This document shows, piece by piece, positions 15,190 through 24,087 of a stretch of 64,000 nucleotides of DNA (position 1 is the first letter of the stretch; each line of letters opens with the position of its first letter). The stretch is from Vampirovibrio chlorellavorus. GTDB taxonomy: Bacteria; Cyanobacteriota; Vampirovibrionia; Vampirovibrionales; Vampirovibrionaceae. The stretch spans positions 434,001 through 498,000 of the forward strand of contig LAPX01000007.1 in the NCBI GenBank assembly GCA_001858525.1, written 5' to 3'. The translations under genes and the position numbers were made by a program. Below the pieces are notes generated by a model. It did no database searches. It saw only the letters and a list, made by a program, of their open reading frames with translations, and was not told the DNA's origin.

Positions 15190-15939
15190 TTAATAGAAAA
15201 AGGCGTCTTCAGTCTGGGCGATTTCTGACAGCTTATCCAGGTCGGTAATGACAATTTTGCCGCCCCGAAGGTAGTTAATGCAGCCGTACATTTTTTTCAG
15301 GCGACTGATGATGCGCACCGATTCTTCATAGGCAATGCCAGTCATGCTGGCAATGTAATCGTGCGGCAACTGAATATTCAGTTGCTTGCCCACCGGCGTG
15401 TCCGTATAGCCATCCCGCTTAAAGTGGTACAGCAAAATCTTGGAAACACGGGCATCCGTCTTCTTCACCACCTGATTGTGGGTTTCGTAGTTAAACCACA
15501 ACACCTGACCCAGGGCCGTAATCATGCCCAAAGCCACCTTGGGGAACCGTTCTACCAGCCGCACGAAATTATTTTTTTCCAGATACATCACCGTGGAATC
15601 GGTCAATGCTTCTGCGGAATAGGGCATGGGCTTGTCGGTCAAGGCGCCGGTCACCCCAAAAAACTCACCCACGGAAGACAAGCGCACAATGGTGCTTTCC
15701 CCGTCAGAGGAGTATTTGACCAACTTCACGCAGCCTTTGAGTACAAAGTAAATTTTAGAGCCGGTATCGCCCGGCAAATCCCGCTCGTAGAAAATGACCG
15801 TTTCTTTATCGTAGTTAGCTTCGTAGAAAAAACCTGCAATTTCTTGCAGCTCTTGATCCGTTAAGCTTTCAAACAGAGGAATTTTACGAAAGCGGGGAAT
15901 CAGATCGCTTTTATTTTCGAGTGAGAGAGCCACGGTCAA
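15190..15939 (-). CDS. Crp/Fnr-family transcription regulator
   Basis: 249 aa, with a TTG start at 15939 that has GATGAGG upstream. The N-terminal cyclic-nucleotide-binding-like barrel is at residues about 20-135 (FYERDLPGDTGSKIYFVLKG, VRLSSVGEFFGVTGALTDKP), then a long dimer helix, and a winged helix at the C-terminus (HDYIASMTGIAYEESVRIIS). There is no Cys cluster as in Fnr, so it is not an iron-sulfur oxygen sensor. Ligand and targets are unknown. A well-formed promoter stands at 15992-16020. Confidence 0.9.
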   Translation of the reverse strand: MTVALSLENKSDLIPRFRKIPLFESLTDQELQEIAGFFYEANYDKETVIFYERDLPGDTGSKIYFVLKGCVKLVKYSSDGESTIVRLSSVGEFFGVTGALTDKPMPYSAEALTDSTVMYLEKNNFVRLVERFPKVALGMITALGQVLWFNYETHNQVVKKTDARVSKILLYHFKRDGYTDTPVGKQLNIQLPHDYIASMTGIAYEESVRIISRLKKMYGCINYLRGGKIVITDLDKLSEIAQTEDAFFY

Positions 15940-15991
15940 GGTGCCTCATCAAGGTCGCTGAGAATAATCTTCGTGTCGAGATTACACAGTT

Positions 15992-16020
15992 ATTATAGGA
16001 GTAATAAAGATGGCCCGCAA
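15992..16020 (-). promoter_or_regulatory. Sigma-70 promoter of the Crp/Fnr gene
   Basis: On the minus strand: TTGCGG (16020-16015), a 17-base spacer and a perfect TATAAT (15997-15992). It gives a leader of about 45 bases. Confidence 0.6.
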
Positions 16021-16031
16021 GCACAAGCCCG

Positions 16032-16910
16032 TTAAAAGCGCACTTGGCGCAAGGTCCGATCCGCTGGGAGGAAGCTGACCCCTTGCCCACAATTCGGTCC
16101 CATGCGGGGGGCCACCGCGGGCGGCACCATGGGCCGAATGTAATGGGCCCAGCCGGTAAAAGCCACCGGCACAAAGCCCGGCTCGCCCAAGGCGTCCTCA
16201 TCCTCGGCTTCGGCCACCGACCGGGAGAACAAGGCGTGTTCAAAGCCCTGAAAAAAAGGACTCAAGCGCAAAGCTCCACAGGGCCGTCCCTGAACCACCT
16301 GCACCACCTGGGCATCCGATAAGGCTTGTGCCACCGCACGGCCCTCCAGGGTTTTCAGATTGATGCTCTCAAAGGCCTGCTTCTGAATGGCCGGGGATCC
16401 ACGGGTGTACTCGGTGAGCGTAAACATCAATTGGGGGTCTTGTTTGGTCCAAAGGCCCAGCTTGTCCCGAATTTGCCGCAAGGAATAAGGTTTTCCGCCC
16501 AACAGATAACGGGCCTCCGTTTCCAGATTGCGCACATCGGCAGCACTGCGGATGGGGTATTGATTGATGATCATGCGCAAGGCCAGGGCATTGTGCGCAT
16601 TAATCCAGTAAGCAATTTTGTCATTGGTCTTCGGAAAACCCTTGGGATCGCTCTCTGGCGAGGAGGCCGCCAACTGCTCTAAATACTCATTGAGGCGGCG
16701 GGGGTAAGCCTTTACCTTGCCAAAATCCACTTCCCCTTTCTCGTTCACGGCAAAGTTCAGCACATCCTGCCACACATGATGCCGGAACGGATGCGTTACC
16801 AGGCTGTCATTCAGCACCCGACCGGCCTGAGCGCCACTGGCAAACCCAAGCAGGGCCAGCATGGCGACTGCCAAAAGCAAATATGGAGTTGCCAAGCGAA
16901 ATAAACGCAA
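16032..16910 (-). CDS. Secreted DUF547 protein
   Basis: 292 aa with a signal peptide (LATPYLLLAVAMLALLGFAS, then GAQAG). The mature part is a DUF547 domain, recognised by KIAYWINAHNALALRMIINQ, the KPYSLRQIRDKL stretch and the later LRLSPFF. The function of DUF547 is not established; some members are thought to have a papain-like fold. It likely acts in the periplasm. The C-terminus (CGQGVSFLPADRTL) overlaps the upstream region of the crp-like gene. Confidence 0.82.
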   Translation of the reverse strand: MRLFRLATPYLLLAVAMLALLGFASGAQAGRVLNDSLVTHPFRHHVWQDVLNFAVNEKGEVDFGKVKAYPRRLNEYLEQLAASSPESDPKGFPKTNDKIAYWINAHNALALRMIINQYPIRSAADVRNLETEARYLLGGKPYSLRQIRDKLGLWTKQDPQLMFTLTEYTRGSPAIQKQAFESINLKTLEGRAVAQALSDAQVVQVVQGRPCGALRLSPFFQGFEHALFSRSVAEAEDEDALGEPGFVPVAFTGWAHYIRPMVPPAVAPRMGPNCGQGVSFLPADRTLRQVRF

Positions 16911-17037
16911 CGGGGTTTATCCTCTATCCGTAATTTGGTTTTCGGCAGGACTTGCCAAACCTTTAATTCAGGGCAAAGCCTTGTTTTAAGACTCTAACTA
17001 CAGGTGATGAAAGCGCGTTGAGTGATGAAGCCCAACG

Positions 17038-17073
17038 CAAAAGCCCCTGCCAAACTCCCAATGGCAGGGCTAA
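17038..17073 (-). terminator. Terminator of the aldo/keto reductase gene
   Basis: On the minus strand AGCCCTGCCA pairs with TGGCAGGGGCT (one extra G), followed by TTTT, just downstream of the stop at 17082. Confidence 0.75.
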
Positions 17074-17081
17074 TCCTTAAT

Positions 17082-18218
17082 TCAGGTGGACAGCAAGGCC
17101 TCCATCTCGGCCAAAGCCAAAGGCGGCACACTGGCCACGGCCAGATTGTCCTTGACATGCGAGGGTTGCTTATGGCCCACCAAGGGCGCCAACACCCCCG
17201 GATTGGATCGCACAAACTGCAAGCAGGACTGAGCAGGAGAACTGAGCCCCTCAAAGCGCGGCAAACTGGCTTCCTTTAACAACTGCCCTTGCAGCAGGGG
17301 AACGCTGGTAAACACACCGATTTCCAGCGCCATAGCCGCTTCCAGCAGGGATAAAAACTCATCCTCTACCGGCTGGTTGGGCAGGGTCAGGGCTTCCGTG
17401 AAGGCCAAATTGAACGGCAACTGAATAAAGCGGAAGCCGTGATTTTTACCGCCCACGCTTTCCGCCAGGGAGACCACGGTTTCCAAACTCAGGAACTCAC
17501 TCTGCTCTTCAGCGCTGACCCGGAAACAATTCCAGGTGGCCAACCCGTAATAGCGAATGCGCCCATCGGCCCGAGCCGATTCATAAAACTCAAACGCCCG
17601 GTTAAGGCGCTCCATAAAGACCTGGCGCCCCACTTCCGGCAACTGGGATTCCGCCGCGTTGTGCAGATACATCAAATCCAGCGTTTCCACACCCAGGTTG
17701 GCCAGACTGAGATTGAGCTGATCATTGAGATAAGCCGGGGCCATGCAATGCATGCCGCCCGCAATATCATTCGGCTGAATCAGGCCAGAGGCCAAATACC
17801 GCTGCTGGAACCAACTGCGGAAATCCTCGCCCCGCTCCTGCATGGCCGCATCGGGGGCAATAAAGCCGTTTTTGGAACTGATAAAAATCTCGTCCCGCTG
17901 GAAACCCTGTGCCAATAGCGTTTTCAGGGCCTGCCCCACGGAACGCTCCGAGAGTTGGTAGCGGTAATTAATGGCCGCATCCAGCACATTAACCGCCCCG
18001 GAAGCCACCGAGCGAACTGCGGCCTCAGCCATCAACTGACTGGCCTCAGCGTCCACCCCGCCTAAATAGGTACCCATTCCCAAGCTGGTTAACCGCAAGT
18101 TCTTTACAGTGGTTCGAAAATGTCCTTCGGCAATGGGCAAGCCCGCTTCGTTCTTGCCTTCAAAGCGAGTCTGATACCGCTGGGTTCCCTCTGGGGTGGC
18201 AAAACCGGGAATGCTCAT
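17082..18218 (-). CDS. Aldo/keto reductase family oxidoreductase
   Basis: 378 aa with a GAGGAG Shine-Dalgarno before ATG. Aldo/keto reductase features: SLGMGTYLGG near the start, NVLDAAINYRYQLSERSVGQ with the catalytic Asp and Tyr, IFISSKNGF with the catalytic Lys, and LDLMYLHNAAESQLPEVG with the active-site His. The C-terminal NADP-binding pattern is VRSNPGVLAPLVGHKQPSHV. It should reduce a carbonyl with NAD(P)H in the cytoplasm. The substrate is unknown. It is longer at the N-terminus than typical members (about 40 extra residues). Confidence 0.9.
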   Translation of the reverse strand: MSIPGFATPEGTQRYQTRFEGKNEAGLPIAEGHFRTTVKNLRLTSLGMGTYLGGVDAEASQLMAEAAVRSVASGAVNVLDAAINYRYQLSERSVGQALKTLLAQGFQRDEIFISSKNGFIAPDAAMQERGEDFRSWFQQRYLASGLIQPNDIAGGMHCMAPAYLNDQLNLSLANLGVETLDLMYLHNAAESQLPEVGRQVFMERLNRAFEFYESARADGRIRYYGLATWNCFRVSAEEQSEFLSLETVVSLAESVGGKNHGFRFIQLPFNLAFTEALTLPNQPVEDEFLSLLEAAMALEIGVFTSVPLLQGQLLKEASLPRFEGLSSPAQSCLQFVRSNPGVLAPLVGHKQPSHVKDNLAVASVPPLALAEMEALLST

Positions 18219-18332
18219 GTAAGGACTCCTCTAAAAAACCACTAACGGCCAATAGTTTACCGCGATTGGGAAATGGCGTATAGCCCAAAACAGCCCTTAG
18301 AAAAGCGCGCGCTATCCAGAGAATCGGCCCCC

Positions 18333-20147
18333 TTAGGTGTGGGTCAACAACTCCTGATACTCGTAAAACTGGCGATACAGGCCCGGCTGCTGGAGTAACT
18401 CCAAGTGAGTGCCCTGCTGGGCGATACGTCCCTGCTCCATGACCAAAATGCGGTCAGCCTGCTGAATGGTGGACAACCGATGGGCCACCACCAACACGGT
18501 GCGATCCGCCATAACCTGATCCATGGCCGTTTGTACCAGTTGCTCGGTCACCGGATCGATGGCCGAGGTGGCTTCATCCAGCACCAAGATGGCCGGATCG
18601 TGATAAACAGCCCGGGCAAACAGCAACAACTGCTTTTCCCCGGCGGACAGATTCTTGCCCCGCTCTTCCAGCACCGTTTCAAAACCCTGTGGCAAACGCT
18701 GAATCACTGAAAGGGCCTTACTTTTTTCAGCGGCCTGCTGCAAGGCGGGCAACAAGTCGGGGTGATAGGGGGTCAAGGCAATGTTTTCACTCACGCTGCG
18801 GGAAAACAGAAAGTCATCCTGCTGAATGGAGACAATATTACGGCGCAGGGCGTGCAGGTTCCAGTCCCGGACATCCTTACCATCTAGCTTCAGCGATCCG
18901 CTGGTGACATCATAAAAGCGCAACAGCAACTTGATCAACGTGGTTTTACCGGCCCCGGACGGCCCCACAATGGCGATTTTCTCACCGGGACGAATGTGCA
19001 AGCTGATGTCTTTCAGAATGAGATGCTGGGGGTTGTAGCCAAAGCTCACCTGCTCAAGCTCAATGGCCCCATCGGCCTTGGGCAAGGGCACCGTGACCGC
19101 TTCCTGGGCCAATTGGCGGTACTGTAAATCCGGTTGATCCTGAAACAGGGCCATGACCTTATCGATAGATGCCAAGCCCGATTGCAGGATGCTGTACTTC
19201 TCGCTGACATCTTCCACCGGCTCAAACATTTTGCGCACAAACAGAAAGAAGCCCACCAGCGCCCCGATGGTCAAGGTGCCACTGTGAACCTGCAAGCCCC
19301 CCAGCCACAGCACCAACACCAGCGTAATCAGGGTCATAAACTCCACCACGGCGTTAAAGGCCGTGGAATAAAAAATGGAATCGAGGCCACTTTGTAAATT
19401 ACTGCGGTTCAGGGTCTCAAAATGACTGTAGTTTTTGGCTTCCCGGCGATAGAGCTGCACCAGTTCCATCCCGGCGAAATTTTCCTGCAAAAAGGCATTG
19501 ATGCGGGCCGCTTTCACCCGAATGTCATCGTAAGCGTGCCGTGCCCGGGTGCGGAAAAACTCCATCATGGTCAGCAACACCAGCATAGAGCCCACCGTGA
19601 CCAAGGCCAACTGCCAGTCCATCACCAGCATGCCAGCCAGCGCCCCCACGATCATGGCTAAATCGGCCAATATGGCCAAACCGCCTGAGGAAAGCATCTC
19701 ACTGAGGTTTTCAATATCGGAAGTCAGCCGGGTGACCAGCTTGCCCAAGGGGTGCTTGTGGTAAAAGCGTGGGGACAGGGTTTGATAATGCCGGTATAAA
19801 TCGGTGCGCAAATCCCGAATAATTTTTTGGCCGGTGTTCTGCGATTCGGCCATTTGCAGATAGCGCACCCCATAATTGATCAGCAGCAATAGCCCAAAGC
19901 CACCCGCATAGACAAACAACTGGTTGAGCTGCCCGGCCCGAATGGGGCCATCAATGGCAAAGCGAATGATAAAGGTTTGTCCCATTTCCACTAGGGAAAT
20001 CACCGGCAACAGCAACAGGGAAATGATCAGCGACTTTTTGTAAACCCGCATGTAAGGCCACAGCTTGCCCAAGAGCTTCAGGTCTTTCAGGCCCGATTCC
20101 CGCCGCTCCGAAGCTTTGACCGGTACAGCCAGCACGTCCATGCTCAT
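18333..20147 (-). CDS. ABC exporter, half-transporter with consensus ATPase site
   Basis: 604 aa: six-helix membrane domain (about 30-320) and an ATPase domain (about 360-600). All motifs are intact: Walker A GPSGAGKTT, signature LSAGEKQLL, Walker B AILVLDEATSAID with the catalytic Glu, and switch His in VAHRLSTIQQ. Its ATG overlaps the stop of the upstream ABC gene by four bases (20144-20147), so the two products very likely form a heterodimer that moves a lipid or drug-like substrate out across the inner membrane. The signature motif has SAGE rather than SGGQ. Confidence 0.93.
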   Translation of the reverse strand: MSMDVLAVPVKASERRESGLKDLKLLGKLWPYMRVYKKSLIISLLLLPVISLVEMGQTFIIRFAIDGPIRAGQLNQLFVYAGGFGLLLLINYGVRYLQMAESQNTGQKIIRDLRTDLYRHYQTLSPRFYHKHPLGKLVTRLTSDIENLSEMLSSGGLAILADLAMIVGALAGMLVMDWQLALVTVGSMLVLLTMMEFFRTRARHAYDDIRVKAARINAFLQENFAGMELVQLYRREAKNYSHFETLNRSNLQSGLDSIFYSTAFNAVVEFMTLITLVLVLWLGGLQVHSGTLTIGALVGFFLFVRKMFEPVEDVSEKYSILQSGLASIDKVMALFQDQPDLQYRQLAQEAVTVPLPKADGAIELEQVSFGYNPQHLILKDISLHIRPGEKIAIVGPSGAGKTTLIKLLLRFYDVTSGSLKLDGKDVRDWNLHALRRNIVSIQQDDFLFSRSVSENIALTPYHPDLLPALQQAAEKSKALSVIQRLPQGFETVLEERGKNLSAGEKQLLLFARAVYHDPAILVLDEATSAIDPVTEQLVQTAMDQVMADRTVLVVAHRLSTIQQADRILVMEQGRIAQQGTHLELLQQPGLYRQFYEYQELLTHT

Positions 20148-22207
20148 GAAGCGGCCCCCTCGGAAGCGTTTTCCAGCAGCTCCGCCAAATCCTCGTCCTC
20201 ATCATCTGCCGACGCGAGCGATTTCTCACCGTTCGTTTCACCATCCAGCGCCCAATCCCCCAGAGAGGCCCTCAGTTCTTGCAGACGATTTAAATTCTGA
20301 TACAAGGGCTGAGTGGCCAGCAATTCGGCATGGGTGCCCACCGCCAGAATTTTGCCCGCGTCCATCAGCACCACCCGATCGCACAGACTGACCAGTGAAA
20401 AGCGATGGGTGGCAATCAGCGTGGTTTTATCAGAAAAGACTTGCCGAGCCCGCAGGGCAGACACGATATTGCGCTCGGTGTCCGCATCCACATTAGAAAC
20501 CGGATCATCCAGCACCAGCACTTTGGCATCCATTAAAATGGCCCGAGCCAAGGCCACCCGCTGGCGCTGCCCGCCGGACAGCATCAAGCCCCGCTCTCCC
20601 ACCAGCGTTTGATATTTCTGGGGTAGGCCCTGAATATCCAGATGCACGCTGGCCGTCTGGGCGGCTTCCACAATGCTGGGCCAGGCGCCTTGATCTGCGC
20701 CATTCAGACCATTTTCCATCACATCTGGCTGACCAAAGGCAATATTTTGTTGCACAGAAGTTGAAAACAGGAAGCTGGCCTGAGGCATAAACACCATATT
20801 GGCCCGCAACGCCTCCAGCGGAATCTGGGTAATGTCCTGCCCATCCAGAAACACGGTATTTTCGGGCACTTCCAAAACGCGCGGCAACAGGCGCAACAAG
20901 GTGGATTTTCCGCTGCCCACCGAACCGACCAAGGCCACTGTTTCACCGGGACGAATGGTTAAATTGACCGCTTGCAGTACCGCCGGATGCCCGTCCTGTG
21001 GTGTTGCTGCGGAGGGTGATGCTAGGGTCTCGGTCTCTGAAGCCTCTGCCTCTGAGGTTGGTAGGGAGGGCTTGGCATAAGGATTTTGATAGGCAAAGGT
21101 CAGGTTGCGAATCTCGATTGCTCCCCGCACCGGCGGCTGCGTTGCAGCGGATTCAGAACGGCCCTGCTCAGAACCATCCTGAATATTAGATTGGGCGCTA
21201 AAGACCTCATCCAAGCGTTGCAAGGCCGCTGTGCCCTGCTGAAAGATAGAAATGGTCCAACCCAGGGCCATGGTGGGCCACGCCAAATGCTCCAGGTACA
21301 TGGTGAAGGCCACAAAGCCGCCCCAGTCCAGTTGTTTTTCAATGACCTGCCAGCCGCCCACCAGCAAGACCAGACCTGTACTAATGCCACTAAGGCCCGC
21401 TAGCAGCATAAACAGCAAAATTCGCTCGTGAATCAACCGGGTGTAAGCGCCAAAGTAGGCATCGCAGACCTTTTGAAACCGCTGATTCTCCTGAGACTCC
21501 CGCACATAGGACTGGATGACCATCATGCCATTCAGATTTTCCTGAGCCACGGTGCTGATCTCCCCCAGCACGGTTTGCACATCGTAGAAGCCCTGTCGTA
21601 CTTTTTTGCTGATTTTGCCCATGAACACAATCACAAAGGGGTATAGCAGGAAGGTAACCACGGCCAGCTTCCAGTTCAGGCTCAGCATCATGGGGATGGT
21701 CAGCGTATAGGCCAGCAGGGTGTTCACCCCCAGCATAATGCCGCCGCCGGTCAGGTACTTGGTGGCGTCCACATCGTTGGTCATGCGGGACATCAACTCC
21801 CCCGGCGGATGGGCGGCGAAATAACTGGCGGGCATTTTCAGCAAATGGCCATACAGCTGATTGCGCAGGTCAAATTCCAGACGACGGCCAGCCCCCAATA
21901 AATAGTGGCGAGAGGCCACCCGGCAGATCAGCACCAGCACGGCCAGCCCGGCAATAATCCACAGATGGCTGTAGAAGTCCTGCCACAGCATATCGGGCGC
22001 CATTTTTAACTGCGTGTTTGCCGGTTGGTAGATGGCCTGAATGGCATCCACAGCCGCTTTAATTTGCAGGGGGATGAGCAGGCCCAGCCCATTGGTAAAG
22101 CCCAAGGCCAATACGCCCAAGGCCAACTCGGTTTTGTAGCGCAAAAAAATGGCCCGATATTTTTTTAACAGACCCCAGAGGGCCATGGGTGGCGAGGCGG
22201 TGGTCAC
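20144..22207 (-). CDS. ABC exporter, half-transporter with degenerate ATPase site
   Basis: 687 aa, GTG start. It has a six-helix membrane domain, then an ATPase domain with Walker A GSVGSGKST, signature LSGGQRQRVALARA, Walker B VLVLDDPVSNVD and switch His ATHRFSLVSL. The residue after the Walker B Asp is Asp, not the catalytic Glu, as in one subunit of heterodimeric exporters such as TM287/288 and BmrCD. A Ser/Thr/Glu-rich insert of about 40 residues precedes Walker A (SEAEASETETLASPSAATPQ), and the C-terminus has an acidic tail (SADDEDEDLAELLENASEGA). It is paired with the downstream overlapping gene. Confidence 0.93.
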   Translation of the reverse strand: MTTASPPMALWGLLKKYRAIFLRYKTELALGVLALGFTNGLGLLIPLQIKAAVDAIQAIYQPANTQLKMAPDMLWQDFYSHLWIIAGLAVLVLICRVASRHYLLGAGRRLEFDLRNQLYGHLLKMPASYFAAHPPGELMSRMTNDVDATKYLTGGGIMLGVNTLLAYTLTIPMMLSLNWKLAVVTFLLYPFVIVFMGKISKKVRQGFYDVQTVLGEISTVAQENLNGMMVIQSYVRESQENQRFQKVCDAYFGAYTRLIHERILLFMLLAGLSGISTGLVLLVGGWQVIEKQLDWGGFVAFTMYLEHLAWPTMALGWTISIFQQGTAALQRLDEVFSAQSNIQDGSEQGRSESAATQPPVRGAIEIRNLTFAYQNPYAKPSLPTSEAEASETETLASPSAATPQDGHPAVLQAVNLTIRPGETVALVGSVGSGKSTLLRLLPRVLEVPENTVFLDGQDITQIPLEALRANMVFMPQASFLFSTSVQQNIAFGQPDVMENGLNGADQGAWPSIVEAAQTASVHLDIQGLPQKYQTLVGERGLMLSGGQRQRVALARAILMDAKVLVLDDPVSNVDADTERNIVSALRARQVFSDKTTLIATHRFSLVSLCDRVVLMDAGKILAVGTHAELLATQPLYQNLNRLQELRASLGDWALDGETNGEKSLASADDEDEDLAELLENASEGAAS

Positions 22208-22331
22208 GTTCTTACATCAGTCTTACATCAGCCCAATACAGATTAGAGGCTTACCCTATTGTACGGTCGCAGGCATTATTCCGTCCAGTGATGCGGTGTG
22301 ATGGATTGGATGAGGGGATCCCGACAAGGCA

Positions 22332-22388
22332 TTGACATGCCCCCCGGTTTGATTCATAACTATGCTTGTAATCGATCTCAGACCTCAT
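22332..22388 (+). promoter_or_regulatory. Upstream region of tRNA-Val
   Basis: A perfect -35 (TTGACA at 22332-22337) stands about 50 bases before the tRNA. The -10 is poor (CATAAC or TAACTA, 17-19 bases downstream). Confidence 0.4.
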
Positions 22389-23949
22389 GGGCGGTTGGCG
22401 CAGTTGGTAGCGCATCACATTGACATTGTGGAGGTCGCTGGTTCGAGTCCAGTACCGCCCACCATTCTTTACACTCAGGCAAATTGACGATCTTATCGAA
22501 GGGTTTATTCAGCTCATAGCGTACATTTTGACCCTCTAGCCACAAGTTCGAAAACACCAAACTCAGAATCTTTCTTTTTTGTTCTACTTTCGAACTTTTA
22601 AATGTACTGGCCGCTCTTGAAATCACCTGAAGCAAAGTCACAAAGCTGTTTCTGAACTCTGAATCGTCCTTTGTGTAATCCATAATTTGATGACCCAAGC
22701 TTTGTCGTTCAGCCTGTAGTTGAAGCCTTTTTTTGTCGTAGGTTTCTTGGGTAATACTCTGGTCGAGGTAGAGGTTTAACAATCGATCCAATCGTATATC
22801 TATTTCGCTGAACTGGTTTTGTAATTGCTGCGCCATGGCCAGCATATCGGAACGCTGATCATCGTACTGACTTTTCAACCGTTCCTGAATTTTCATAATC
22901 AGGCTTTCGGGGATGTTAATCCGGCTCAAAACATGTTCTACAACTTCAAGGGCAACCTCTTCCCGAATACGCCCGGCCTGACAAACGTCTTTACCTTTGG
23001 CTTTAGTGCAAGCCAAGTAAACATACCGGCCCTTTTTAAGGTCTGAAACAACCTGGCACCCACAATCAGCGCAACGCATCAGCCCCCGAAAAATAAACGG
23101 CTTTTTAGCCCGCTGCTGTATCCTGATTTCAGGCGGATTTGAAACAGATGTACCGGCAATGATGGCCTGACAGCGGTCAAAAAGTGCTTTATCGATCAGC
23201 TTAGGGTAAGCATGAGGATAACGCTGCCCCCGCACCATCATTTCCCCGTAATAAAACGGGTTTTTGAGGATATTGGCCATACTGGCCTTGGTAATCGTTT
23301 TACCGGTTCTAGTAGAGGTTAACCCCCAATGCCCGGTTAGCTTGGCCAGTTCGCCCATTGAAACCGTGCCCGTAGCGTATTCCTGAAATAGGCGTTTCAC
23401 CAGAAAAGCCCGCTTGCTGTCCAAAGTTACCGTGGCTTTCTTACTCTCTGGATCCCGCACATTCAAGTAACCCACTGGCACATTACCAACCACTTCGCCT
23501 TTGCTCAGCTTAAACTCAATGGCTTTATTGACGTGTTGCCGAATCTGCCCCACGTAGAGCTTGGCCCCTAAAATTGAAAAATCAAACTGAAGCTGTTCCG
23601 TCCAGGGCGTATTTTTGTTGATGATGAGCCGCTCATTGTAAGCATGGATTTCCAGCTTGTCCTGCTCAATCAGGGTTTCAATCAGGCCATATTCTTTAAA
23701 CCCCCGAAGCAAGCGATCAATGGAATGTACCAGCAACACCGTGCGCTTCTTTTGTTTTTCGATGAAGCTCAGGGCTTTGAAGAACTGCTTTCTGTCCCCA
23801 CGGGTTGAAGATTCAACCACTCGAAAGGTTTCCAGAATATCCAGACTCTTTTCCCGGCAATAATCCAACAACTTGGCCTCCTGAGCATCCAGAGAGACCC
23901 CGTCCTCCTGCCCTACGCTGGAAACACGGGTAAAAATCACGGCGTTCAT
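22378..23949 (-). CDS. Large serine recombinase
   Basis: 523 aa from the ATG at 23949, which has AGGA eight bases upstream; ATGs at 23955 and 23997 are alternatives. The N-terminal resolvase domain carries the nucleophile Ser10 in FTRVSSVGQ, with LLVHSIDRLLRG as the catalytic Arg region. A recombinase domain follows (SMANILKNPFYYGEM), then a zinc ribbon (MRCADCGCQV ... CTKAKGKDVCQ) and a coiled coil. It catalyses integration and excision. The last ~28 codons lie antisense to tRNA-Val and give the tell-tale peptide LDSNQRPPQCQC, so the natural C-terminus in the unintegrated form may differ. Confidence 0.93.
   Translation of the reverse strand: MNAVIFTRVSSVGQEDGVSLDAQEAKLLDYCREKSLDILETFRVVESSTRGDRKQFFKALSFIEKQKKRTVLLVHSIDRLLRGFKEYGLIETLIEQDKLEIHAYNERLIINKNTPWTEQLQFDFSILGAKLYVGQIRQHVNKAIEFKLSKGEVVGNVPVGYLNVRDPESKKATVTLDSKRAFLVKRLFQEYATGTVSMGELAKLTGHWGLTSTRTGKTITKASMANILKNPFYYGEMMVRGQRYPHAYPKLIDKALFDRCQAIIAGTSVSNPPEIRIQQRAKKPFIFRGLMRCADCGCQVVSDLKKGRYVYLACTKAKGKDVCQAGRIREEVALEVVEHVLSRINIPESLIMKIQERLKSQYDDQRSDMLAMAQQLQNQFSEIDIRLDRLLNLYLDQSITQETYDKKRLQLQAERQSLGHQIMDYTKDDSEFRNSFVTLLQVISRAASTFKSSKVEQKRKILSLVFSNLWLEGQNVRYELNKPFDKIVNLPECKEWWAVLDSNQRPPQCQCDALPTAPTAHEV
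22389..22464 (+). tRNA. tRNA-Val (anticodon GAC)
   Basis: 76 bases with encoded CCA. The acceptor stem GGGCGGT/ACCGCCC is perfect; the D arm has GCGC/GCGC, the anticodon stem TCACA/TGTGG holds the loop TTGACAT, and the T arm contains GGTTCGAGTCC. The 3' side faces the mobile element that starts directly downstream, and the recombinase gene is read antisense through the whole tRNA. Confidence 0.95.
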
Positions 23950-23971
23950 AGTCATGTTCCTATGGTCATTG

Positions 23972-24060
23972 ACACAAAATTGGTATTTTGAGGGCACCTA
24001 CTAAAATCATACACACAAAATCAGTTTTTATTGTAGATGATAAACCCCTCATACACAAAA
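23972..24060. repeat. Three ACACAAAA motifs spaced 40-41 bp
   Basis: ACACAAAA occurs at 23972-23979, 24013-24020 and 24053-24060, directly upstream of the recombinase gene in an AT-rich gap. The even spacing (about four helical turns) suggests binding sites for an autoregulator or for the recombinase. Function is inferred only from position. Confidence 0.4.
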
Positions 24061-24087
24061 AGGATCGATACTCTGTACATAGAAGCC

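Noticed and set aside
16010-16078. A 22-codon plus-strand frame with AGGAG before its ATG.
   Set aside because: The apparent Shine-Dalgarno lies within the well-formed promoter of the Crp/Fnr gene on the other strand, and the frame runs into the DUF547 gene.
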